Assembly: GCA_964532655.1 (NCBI GenBank) | Contig: CAZHMZ010000096.1 | Coordinates: 1 to 14,458, forward strand | Length of the DNA stretch: 14,458 bases | Direction of reading: 5' to 3' | Source of the DNA: JAJFTV01 sp964532655 | GTDB lineage: Bacteria; Chloroflexota; Anaerolineae; Anaerolineales; Anaerolineaceae | Shown: positions 1-5,740 of the stretch, piece after piece | How the letters are laid out: every line of letters begins with the position of its first letter | Position numbering within the stretch: the stretch's first letter is position 1 | Position numbers and translations under genes: made by a program | The notes under the pieces: model-generated | What the model was told of the DNA's origin: nothing | Seen by the model: the letters and a program-made list of their open reading frames with translations, nothing else | Databases searched by the model: none

Positions 1-1
1 G

Positions 2-616
2 GACGGGCGTCTGATCACCGAGGCGGAGTTTGAGGCGGTTATTGCTTTACCTGCGCTGGTGGTGCTGGATGAGGCGTATGTTGAGTTCAGCGGTCCGTCG
101 CTGGGCAAGGGCAATACCCGTATGGCACAAGTGCCGCATCGCGAAAACCTGTGTGTGTTGCGTACTTTCAGCAAATGGGCCGGGCTGGCAGGCTTGCGTG
201 TGGGGTATGGCGCCTTTCCTGCCTGGCTGATGCCGGTGTTGTGGAAAGCCAAACAGCCGTACAATGTAAATGTGGCGGCGGCACAGGCGGCCATCGTCTC
301 ATTGGCGGATGTTGATTTTCTGCAGGCCAATGTGGAGAAAATCATCGTTGAGCGCGGTCGCCTGCTGGCGAAATTACGCAAGGTATCCTATCTGAAGCCT
401 GTGGACTCCAACGCCAACTTCATCCTGTGCCCGGTGAGCGGGCTGCCGGCTTCGGTGTTGAAAGCCGACCTGATGAGTCAGGGGATTCTGGTACGCTATT
501 ACGATACGCCGCTGCTGCGCGAGAGCATCCGCATCTCGGTGGGGCGTCCGCAGGATACCGACCGCCTGATGGATACACTGAAACAAATCGATGGAAAACG
601 GGGAGAACGAGCATGA
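2..616 (+). CDS. hisC: Histidinol-phosphate aminotransferase, C-terminal part (5' end outside window)
   Basis: PLP-dependent fold-type I aminotransferase that converts imidazole-acetol phosphate and glutamate to histidinol phosphate and 2-oxoglutarate, step 7 of histidine synthesis, in the cytosol. The reading frame is open from base 2, giving 204 residues; family members are about 350-370, so roughly the N-terminal 150-160 are missing. Visible residues, numbered in the fragment: the LDEAY motif (Asp23 and Tyr26, which contact the cofactor), TFSKWAGLAGLR (Lys58 is the Schiff-base lysine, Arg66 the phosphate-binding arginine) and RISVGRP (Arg178, substrate carboxylate). The stop overlaps the next start as ATGA. 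The related CobD decarboxylase shares this fold, but the his operon context decides for HisC. Confidence 0.93.
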   Translation, partial: DGRLITEAEFEAVIALPALVVLDEAYVEFSGPSLGKGNTRMAQVPHRENLCVLRTFSKWAGLAGLRVGYGAFPAWLMPVLWKAKQPYNVNVAAAQAAIVSLADVDFLQANVEKIIVERGRLLAKLRKVSYLKPVDSNANFILCPVSGLPASVLKADLMSQGILVRYYDTPLLRESIRISVGRPQDTDRLMDTLKQIDGKRGERA

Positions 617-1815
617 AAATCGCATTTGTCTTATTCGACGGTTTTTCCGCTTTTGATTTTGCCAGTCTGTATGAGCCGCTTACTCAGCTTAAGACACTGG
701 GTTTCAGCCCGGATCTTACTTGGGATCTGTGCAGCCTGACGCCAACCGTGCGGGACGCCCAGGGGTTGGCCTACCCGGTGAGGGCGGACGGTGGTTCGCT
801 GAGCGGTTATGATCTGGTGGTGATCCCGGGCATCAAGGATGTTTCCGGTCTGCTGGAGGATGAACGTGTGCTCAACTGGCTGCTCACGGCCGGCAGCACA
901 GCCTGGCTGGGCGCGGTGGGCAGCGGGGTACTGCCGCTGGCTGCCAGCGGTCTGCTGAAAGGCAAACGCGCTGCCGCGGCACAGGCAAATATGTCTGCTT
1001 TGGCCGGTCTGGGGGCTGAACCGGTCGAGGAAGACCTGGCGGAACAGGATGCCATCTTCACCGCCGCCAGTTCCGGGGCTGCGCTGCGATTGGGTTTGTT
1101 GTTGTGCGCCCAACTGGCCGGTATGAACGCCGCCCGGCAGGTGCAAAACGCGTTGGGGATCCAACTTGCGGCTCCGGCGAAGGAATCGGAATCCGCCCTA
1201 ACGGAGGAAGCATCGGCGGAAGGGCCGCGTTTTGCACGGCTGACTCGCAAAACCGGTGAAACCGACATTGAAATCGAACTGGATCTGGATGGCAGCGGCG
1301 TGTATTCCATCGATACCGGGCTGCCGTTTTTGGATCACATGCTGACGCAGGTGGCCGTGCATGGGTTGTTTGATCTGACCATTCGCGCGCAGGGCGATCT
1401 GCGCATCGACCCACATCACCTGGTGGAGGATGTGGCCCTGGTGTTGGGCGGCGTGTTTGCCAAAGCGCTGGGTGACCGGCGCGGAATTGTCCGCATGGCT
1501 TCGGCGTACTGCCCGATGGATGAAACGCTGGCCCGCATGGTGATCGATTTTTCGGGCCGGCCGTACGCGGTGGCGCAGGCCGAGTGGTCCGGGCCGGCGG
1601 TGGGCGGAATACCGGTCACCCTGTTCCCGCACTTTTTGGAGAGTTTCGCCGCCCAGGCAGGCTGCAACCTGCACGCTCAGGTGCTGTACGGGCGCGACGA
1701 CCATCACAAAGCTGAGGCGCTGTTTAAATCGTTAGCGCGCGCATTGGACGCGGCTACCCGGCTGGATGAGCGCCGCGGCGGGGGGATCCCTTCCAGCAAA
1801 GGAGTATTGAGCTGA
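613..1815 (+). CDS. hisB: DJ-1/PfpI-like domain fused to imidazoleglycerol-phosphate dehydratase
   Basis: A 400-residue two-domain protein. Residues 1 to about 188 resemble the DJ-1/PfpI family: the MKIAFVLFDGFSAFD opening, Glu21 in LYEPL, the strand YDLVVIPG (66-73), and an elbow aligning with the usual CTG...LAAAGLL as Gly103-Ser104-Gly105...LAASGLL. The nucleophilic Cys is therefore Gly103, and the usual His of RATTH aligns with Ala123, so this domain looks catalytically dead. After a linker rich in Ala, Glu and Ser (about 188-204), residues 206-400 form a complete IGP dehydratase (step 6, manganese enzyme): ETDI, FLDHML (239-244), the metal motifs HHLVED (268-273) and HHKAE (364-368), and a C-terminal GIPSSKG. 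Typical HisB is about 195 residues, which matches this half alone. ATG at 613 is preceded by GGGGAG and overlaps the hisC stop. The dehydratase call is firm; the role of the N-terminal domain is unknown. Confidence 0.93.
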   Translation: MKIAFVLFDGFSAFDFASLYEPLTQLKTLGFSPDLTWDLCSLTPTVRDAQGLAYPVRADGGSLSGYDLVVIPGIKDVSGLLEDERVLNWLLTAGSTAWLGAVGSGVLPLAASGLLKGKRAAAAQANMSALAGLGAEPVEEDLAEQDAIFTAASSGAALRLGLLLCAQLAGMNAARQVQNALGIQLAAPAKESESALTEEASAEGPRFARLTRKTGETDIEIELDLDGSGVYSIDTGLPFLDHMLTQVAVHGLFDLTIRAQGDLRIDPHHLVEDVALVLGGVFAKALGDRRGIVRMASAYCPMDETLARMVIDFSGRPYAVAQAEWSGPAVGGIPVTLFPHFLESFAAQAGCNLHAQVLYGRDDHHKAEALFKSLARALDAATRLDERRGGGIPSSKGVLS

Positions 1816-2432
1816 TGGGCGGAGAAACGCTGTTGGTGGATGCGGGAACCGGCAATCTGCACTCGGTGTACAACGCACTGCAGGCCGCCGGGGTGACGGT
1901 GCGGCTGGTGACCCGGCCGGATGAACTGACAAGCGCCGCTCGTATCATTCTGCCCGGCGTAGGGGCGTTTGCCGGGTTTATGGATGGACTGCGTTCACGT
2001 GAACTGGTGGATCCGCTCAAAGATCTGGTTGGGCAGGGAATTCCGCTGCTGGGTATCTGCGTGGGAATGCAGGCATTGTTCGAAACCAGCGAGGAAAACG
2101 GTCTGCACGCCGGTCTGGGGTTGCTGCCCGGGCAGGTGAAACGTTTGATCCTGCCGCAGGGTTATAAGGTGCCGCATACCGGCTGGAACCAGCTCTGGCC
2201 GCGCGAGGGGATGGGTCTGTTTGAGGGGATCCCGGCGGGTTCCTATGCTTATTTCAATCACACCTTCTACTGCGTACCGGCGGATGACGCAATGACCGTC
2301 TGCCGCACCGACTACGGGCTGGAGATCACTGCCGCGGTGTGCAGCGGCAGTCTGTATGGAGTGCAGTTCCACCCTGAAAAGAGCCAGCAGGTGGGGCAGC
2401 GTCTGCTGCAGAAATTTTTGCGGATCACATGA
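1815..2432 (+). CDS. hisH: Imidazole glycerol phosphate synthase, glutaminase subunit
   Basis: Class I glutamine amidotransferase that hydrolyses glutamine and passes ammonia to HisF; the two form IGP synthase (step 5). Its 205 residues match the normal length. The triad is visible: Cys82 in GICVGMQ, and His186 with Glu188 in QFHPEKS. PGVG (47-50) lies at the oxyanion strand and YFNHTF (146-151) corresponds to the usual YFVHSY. The start ATG shares one base with the hisB stop (TGATG), and AGGAG lies 10 nt upstream. The partner hisF is about 1.8 kb downstream in the same operon, separated by the two acetyltransferases and hisA. Confidence 0.96.
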   Translation: MGGETLLVDAGTGNLHSVYNALQAAGVTVRLVTRPDELTSAARIILPGVGAFAGFMDGLRSRELVDPLKDLVGQGIPLLGICVGMQALFETSEENGLHAGLGLLPGQVKRLILPQGYKVPHTGWNQLWPREGMGLFEGIPAGSYAYFNHTFYCVPADDAMTVCRTDYGLEITAAVCSGSLYGVQFHPEKSQQVGQRLLQKFLRIT

Positions 2433-2438
2433 AGGAAG
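2432..2438 (+). promoter_or_regulatory. Shine-Dalgarno deciding the first GNAT start
   Basis: AAGGAAG lies 5 nt before the ATG at 2444. The upstream in-frame ATG at 2429, which overlaps the hisH stop, has only an A/T-rich stretch before it and no such motif. This favours 2444; use of 2429 by coupling would add five residues (MKEEG). Confidence 0.5.
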
Positions 2439-2443
2439 AAGGT

Positions 2444-2977
2444 ATGAACAGCCCTGAGGAAAAAATCAGCTTGATTTCGCCGCGCCCGGACATGGAAGAA
2501 CAATATCTGGCCTACTGCCGCGCGTTTCAAAGGATGGATGAGCCGCTGCAATTCATGGATGATGCGGCTTTTCGCGATTTTGCCCGCTTTATTCAGGAAC
2601 TGCGCGATGCGGAACAGGGCCTGAACCTGCCGCCTGGGTTTGTTCCCTACACGACGTACTGGCTGGTGCGGGATGACAGGACGATCCTGGGCAACAGCGC
2701 CCTGCGCTTTGCGCTCACGCCCGATCTGGAAGACCTGGGTGGACACATCGGCTATCGCATCCACCCATTTGAGCGGCGTAAGGGCTACAGCAAACTCATC
2801 CTCAAATTAACGCTGGAGAAAGCTCGTGAACGAGGGATGGAGCGGGTGCTGGTCACCTGTGACCCGTCCAATATTGGTTCTGCGCTCATCATCCAGAGCA
2901 ACGGTGGGGTGCTGGCCAGCCAGACCTATTCGCAAAAATTCGCCCGCGATGTGTCGCGCTACTGGATTGAACTGTGA
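2444..2977 (+). CDS. GNAT N-acetyltransferase (COG3981-like), first of a tandem pair
   Basis: Predicted acetyl-CoA-dependent acyltransferase of 177 residues; substrate unknown. The pattern TTYWLVRDD (70-78), LEDLGGHIGYRIHP (95-108), ERRKGYSKLIL (110-120), VLVTCD (135-140) and terminal RYWIEL is what I recall of COG3981 predicted acetyltransferases. The acetyl-CoA pyrophosphate loop normally reads R/QxxGxG/A; here it is RRKGYS, with Ser at the last position. No membrane segment or signal peptide. It follows hisH by 11 nt and its stop overlaps the next start as TGATG. The last 96 residues align without gaps to the downstream neighbour with about 61 identities by hand count, so the pair arose by duplication. 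No histidine-pathway step needs an acetyltransferase, so its role here is open. Confidence 0.85.
   Translation: MNSPEEKISLISPRPDMEEQYLAYCRAFQRMDEPLQFMDDAAFRDFARFIQELRDAEQGLNLPPGFVPYTTYWLVRDDRTILGNSALRFALTPDLEDLGGHIGYRIHPFERRKGYSKLILKLTLEKARERGMERVLVTCDPSNIGSALIIQSNGGVLASQTYSQKFARDVSRYWIEL
2954..2971 (+). repeat. 18-nt direct repeat, copy 1 (GNAT gene 3' end)
   Basis: TCGCGCTACTGGATTGAA is identical to 3496-3513. Both copies encode the end of the SRYWIEL tail of the two paralogues and lie just before the next gene's start. It is a remnant of gene duplication kept at nucleotide level. Confidence 0.8.
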
Positions 2978-3519
2978 TGGATGAAAGCACGCTGGTGAAT
3001 CCTTTGATTGGGCTCATCCAGCCGGCAGCGGCGTATGAGCAGGTTTACCGCGCCTATGTGCAGGATTATCTGGATGCCGGCGAACGACCGCCGTTCCGTT
3101 ATGAGCTGGCCCTGCAGGATTTTTCGGCTTATCTCAGCCGCATCCAGGAGGATGAACTGGGTATCGATATCGACCCGGACAGCGTGCCCATGTCGGTGTA
3201 CTGGTTGATCGACGGGAACGGAAAAATCATCGGCAGCAGTTCGTTCCGGCATGCGCTCAACGCCGATCTGCGGGATCTGGGCGGCAATATCGGCTACAAA
3301 ATCCATCCCCACGAGCGGCGTAAAGGCTACGGCACGCTGATCCTTCGGCTCACCCTGCAAAAAGCCCGCGAAAAGGGACTGGCGCGTGTGCTGATCACCT
3401 GCGATGCCGATAATATCGGTTCGGCGCGCATCATCGTCAAAAACAGCGGGATTTTCTCCAGCCGGAGCTATTCCGAAAAATATCAACGCGAGATATCGCG
3501 CTACTGGATTGAATTATGA
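2977..3519 (+). CDS. GNAT N-acetyltransferase (COG3981-like), second of a tandem pair
   Basis: A 180-residue paralogue of the preceding gene, with the same family pattern: VYWLIDGNG (74-82), LRDLGGNIGYKIHP (98-111), RRKGYG (114-119) and a terminal SRYWIEL identical to its neighbour. The acetyl-CoA loop is canonical here (final Gly119). The N-terminal third differs most between the two, suggesting different substrates or partners. The start ATG shares its A with the upstream stop; a GTG one codon earlier is possible. No Shine-Dalgarno is visible, so translation probably depends on coupling. The hisA start overlaps its stop by 4 nt (ATGA). Substrate is unknown. Confidence 0.85.
   Translation: MDESTLVNPLIGLIQPAAAYEQVYRAYVQDYLDAGERPPFRYELALQDFSAYLSRIQEDELGIDIDPDSVPMSVYWLIDGNGKIIGSSSFRHALNADLRDLGGNIGYKIHPHERRKGYGTLILRLTLQKAREKGLARVLITCDADNIGSARIIVKNSGIFSSRSYSEKYQREISRYWIEL
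3496..3513 (+). repeat. 18-nt direct repeat, copy 2 (GNAT gene 3' end)
   Basis: Second copy of TCGCGCTACTGGATTGAA, in the second GNAT gene, ending 2 nt before the hisA start codon. The two copies are 542 bp apart, one gene length, and could support homologous loss or gain of one gene of the pair. Confidence 0.8.
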
Positions 3520-4268
3520 CCGACAATGAATTTATGATTTTCCCCGCCATCGATCTGCGGCAAGGCAGGGTGGTGCGCTTATCCGAAGGTGACCCCAACC
3601 GGCAAACCCGCTACAGCGATCAGCCGGCCGAGATTGCCCGCGCCTGGTTGCAGGCCGGGGCCAAGTGGCTGCACGTAATCAACCTGGATGCAGCCCTGGG
3701 CGAGGAGGATTCGCTCAACCGGGCGGCTTTGCAGGAGATTTTGCAGACCGCCGGCGAATTCGAGGCGAAAGTGCAGTATGGCGGTGGGGTGCGTGATCTG
3801 GAAACCGCTGAACAGCTTCTAAACCTTGGCGTTCAACGGGTCATTTTGGGAACGCTGGCCATCCGGCAGCCGGAGCTGGTGCAGCAGGCGATTGAAAAAT
3901 GGGGCATTGACCGCGTGGCGGTGAGTCTGGATGCACGTGGCAGTGAGGTAATGGTGCGCGGCTGGCAGGAGAACAGTCAGACTGATATCTGGACGGCGGC
4001 CCATCACTTGAAGGAATGCGGGCTGCGCTGGCTGGTGTACACCGATGTCAGCCGGGATGGGATGCAGACCGGCTTCAACCTGGAAACGACCTTCGATCTG
4101 GCCTGGCAAAGCGGTCTGGATGTGATTGCATCCGGCGGCGTTCGCTCCATTGAAGATGTGCAGGCGGCCCGACAGGCTTGCCTGGCCGGCATCATTTTGG
4201 GACGGGCCCTGTATGAAGGCAAACTGGATTTGCAGGACGCGATTGAGAGGTATCAGTATGCTGGCTAA
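3516..4268 (+). CDS. hisA: Phosphoribosylformimino-AICAR-phosphate (ProFAR) isomerase
   Basis: TIM-barrel enzyme for the Amadori rearrangement of ProFAR to PRFAR (step 4). It has 250 residues against a usual 240-250. Visible: FPAIDLRQGRVVRL with catalytic base Asp13, phosphate loop YGGGVR (88-93), catalytic Asp139 in SLDAR, GW (149-150), Thr177 in YTDVSRDG, and the second phosphate loop ASGGVR (205-210). The start at 3516 overlaps the GNAT stop (ATGA). An internal ATG at 3534 would give the more family-typical MIFPAIDL beginning; neither has a clear Shine-Dalgarno, so coupling favours 3516. The end overlaps hisF by 11 nt. Confidence 0.95.
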   Translation: MTDNEFMIFPAIDLRQGRVVRLSEGDPNRQTRYSDQPAEIARAWLQAGAKWLHVINLDAALGEEDSLNRAALQEILQTAGEFEAKVQYGGGVRDLETAEQLLNLGVQRVILGTLAIRQPELVQQAIEKWGIDRVAVSLDARGSEVMVRGWQENSQTDIWTAAHHLKECGLRWLVYTDVSRDGMQTGFNLETTFDLAWQSGLDVIASGGVRSIEDVQAARQACLAGIILGRALYEGKLDLQDAIERYQYAG

Positions 4269-5049
4269 ACGGATCATACCCTGCATGGATATCGCCAACG
4301 GGCGTATCGTCAAAGGGGTACATTTTGTCAACCTGCGCGATGCCGGTGACCCGGTAGAGCAGGCGCAGGTATACAACCAGGCCGGGGCGGATGAGCTGGT
4401 CTTTCTGGATATCTCCGCCACCGTGGAAGGCCGCAACACCACGCTGGAGATGGTGCGCAAGGTGGCTGACCAGGTGTTCATGCCGTTTTGCGTGGGTGGG
4501 GGCATCCGCCAGGTGAGCGATATGCGCCGCCTGCTTTCAGCCGGGGCTGACAAGATCAGCGTGAACTCGGCGGCGGTGCGCAACCCGGCCCTGCTCTCCG
4601 AAGGGGCTGAACGCTTTGGCGCGCAGTGTGTGGTGCTGGCGGTGGATGCGCGCCGGGTTTCTGTGACGGGTGAAACCCCGCGCTGGGAAGTAGTGATCGA
4701 CGGAGGACGTACCGCTACCGGGCTGGACGCGGTGGAATGGGCCGTGGAGGGTGTTCGCCGCGGGGCGGGAGAGATTCTGCTGACCAGCATGGATGCCGAC
4801 GGTACACTGCGGGGCTACGATGTGGCGCTCACCCGCGCTGTGGCCGATGCGGTGAACGTGCCGCTGATCGCTTCAGGCGGTGCCGGCAGCATGGATCACT
4901 TTGCCGAGGTGCTATCGGACGACGGCGGGCGAGCCGACGCGGCTCTGGCGGCCTCGCTGTTCCATGACGGGGTGATGCAGATCGGCGAGCTGAAGGCGTT
5001 TTTGCGCCGCAAGGGGATACCGGTACGAGAGGCGGCTGATGCAGATTAA
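4258..5049 (+). CDS. hisF: Imidazole glycerol phosphate synthase, cyclase subunit
   Basis: TIM-barrel cyclase that uses HisH-derived ammonia to turn PRFAR into IGP and AICAR (step 5). Its 263 residues are slightly more than the usual 250-258; the excess is a short C-terminal tail after FLRRKGIPVR. Catalytic Asp11 (IPCMD) and Asp130 (LAVDAR) are both present, with phosphate loops GGGIR (80-84) and SGGAG (206-210). The ATG overlaps the hisA end by 11 nt and GAGAGG lies 7 nt upstream inside hisA. The same frame is open further upstream, but that stretch merely shadows hisA and shows no family similarity. Confidence 0.96.
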   Translation: MLAKRIIPCMDIANGRIVKGVHFVNLRDAGDPVEQAQVYNQAGADELVFLDISATVEGRNTTLEMVRKVADQVFMPFCVGGGIRQVSDMRRLLSAGADKISVNSAAVRNPALLSEGAERFGAQCVVLAVDARRVSVTGETPRWEVVIDGGRTATGLDAVEWAVEGVRRGAGEILLTSMDADGTLRGYDVALTRAVADAVNVPLIASGGAGSMDHFAEVLSDDGGRADAALAASLFHDGVMQIGELKAFLRRKGIPVREAADAD

Positions 5050-5365
5050 ATATGATGCAAATGGGCTTATCCCGGCGGTGGTGCAGGACGCCGATACCGG
5101 CCAGGTGCTGATGCTGGCCTACATGAACGCCGAATCACTGCGGCTGACCCGGGAGACCGGCGAGACGGTGTTCTGGTCGCGCAGCCGCTCCGAGCTGTGG
5201 CACAAGGGAGCCACCTCCGGCAACACGCAGCAGGTGGTGGAGATCAAACTGGACTGCGACGGCGATGCGCTGCTGGTGCGGGTGAAACCCGCGGGACCGG
5301 CCTGCCATACCGGGCAGACAAGCTGCTTTCACAACTCAGTCAGCAATACTAATGAGCAGGAATGA
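5039..5365 (+). CDS. hisI: Phosphoribosyl-AMP cyclohydrolase
   Basis: Zn- and Mg-dependent enzyme that opens the purine ring of PR-AMP to give ProFAR (step 3). Its 108 residues are typical of the stand-alone form. Metal sites are visible: DCDGD (Asp72, Cys73, Asp74, Asp76) and the C-terminal pair Cys89 and Cys96 in CHTGQTSC. The WSRSRSELWHKG stretch (46-57) is the family signature. The start overlaps hisF by 11 nt, with GAGAGG 6 nt upstream. The pyrophosphohydrolase is a separate gene just downstream rather than fused as hisIE. Confidence 0.96.
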   Translation: MQIKYDANGLIPAVVQDADTGQVLMLAYMNAESLRLTRETGETVFWSRSRSELWHKGATSGNTQQVVEIKLDCDGDALLVRVKPAGPACHTGQTSCFHNSVSNTNEQE

Positions 5366-5370
5366 GGAAA
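5364..5370 (+). promoter_or_regulatory. Shine-Dalgarno deciding the hisE start
   Basis: GAGGAAA, overlapping the hisI stop, ends 2 nt before the ATG at 5373, with its GG at normal spacing. The upstream in-frame ATG at 5352 has no comparable motif, and the family normally begins close to the MNLDELY that 5373 gives. Confidence 0.5.
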
Positions 5371-5372
5371 AT

Positions 5373-5651
5373 ATGAATCTGGATGAACTGTACAACATCA
5401 TCTGTGACCGGCGCGATCACCCTGTGGAATCTTCCTATACCCGCAGGCTGCTGGAGGCCGGCGAGGATGAAATGGTGAAAAAGGTGGGTGAGGAGGCCGT
5501 AGAGGTGATTCTGGCCGTCAAAGGGCAGGGCGAGCAGCGTATTGTGGAGGAAACCGCCGATTTGCTGTATCACGTGCTGGTGCTGCTGGCGTCAAAAGAC
5601 ATCCACCCGCAGCAGGTGATGGACGAGCTGGAAAGCCGTCACAAAAAATAG
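5373..5651 (+). CDS. hisE: Phosphoribosyl-ATP pyrophosphohydrolase
   Basis: MazG-like all-alpha enzyme that hydrolyses PR-ATP to PR-AMP and pyrophosphate (step 2). It has 92 residues, the usual stand-alone size. Visible: SSYTRRLLEAGEDEM (20-34), the metal-binding helix KKVGEEAVEV (36-45, with Glu40, Glu41 and Glu44) and the second acidic helix EETADLLYHVL (59-69, with Asp63). It starts 7 nt after hisI; an alternative ATG at 5352 would overlap hisI and add seven residues. It is the last gene of the operon and is followed by a strong terminator. Confidence 0.95.
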   Translation: MNLDELYNIICDRRDHPVESSYTRRLLEAGEDEMVKKVGEEAVEVILAVKGQGEQRIVEETADLLYHVLVLLASKDIHPQQVMDELESRHKK

Positions 5652-5684
5652 AAACCCTGATCCCAAAAGTACTGGTAGAAAAGC

Positions 5685-5714
5685 AAAAGAGACGCCCTGC
5701 GCGTCTCTTTTTTT
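5685..5714. terminator. Bidirectional intrinsic terminator between convergent units
   Basis: The hairpin AAAAGAGACGC / GCGTCTCTTTT closes a 5-nt loop (CCTGC at 5696-5700) and runs into a T tract ending at 5714. The A tract on the left arm makes it work in reverse as well. It lies 33 nt after hisE and 26 nt after the stop of the facing peptidase gene, so it can end both operons. Confidence 0.9.
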
Positions 5715-5740
5715 GTGTTTCAGGGAGTGATTATTACCGA

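Noticed and set aside
613..660. LFDGFSAFD near the HisB N-terminus as a HAD phosphatase motif
   Set aside because: HAD enzymes need DxDGT/V; here the Asp-Gly-Phe follows the DJ-1/PfpI opening strand and the second Asp is absent at the right spacing.
3819..4790. 323-codon - strand open frame across hisA and hisF
   Set aside because: It is antisense to two firmly identified genes, crosses their junction, and is rich in Arg, Ser and Pro in the way of shadow frames in GC-rich DNA.
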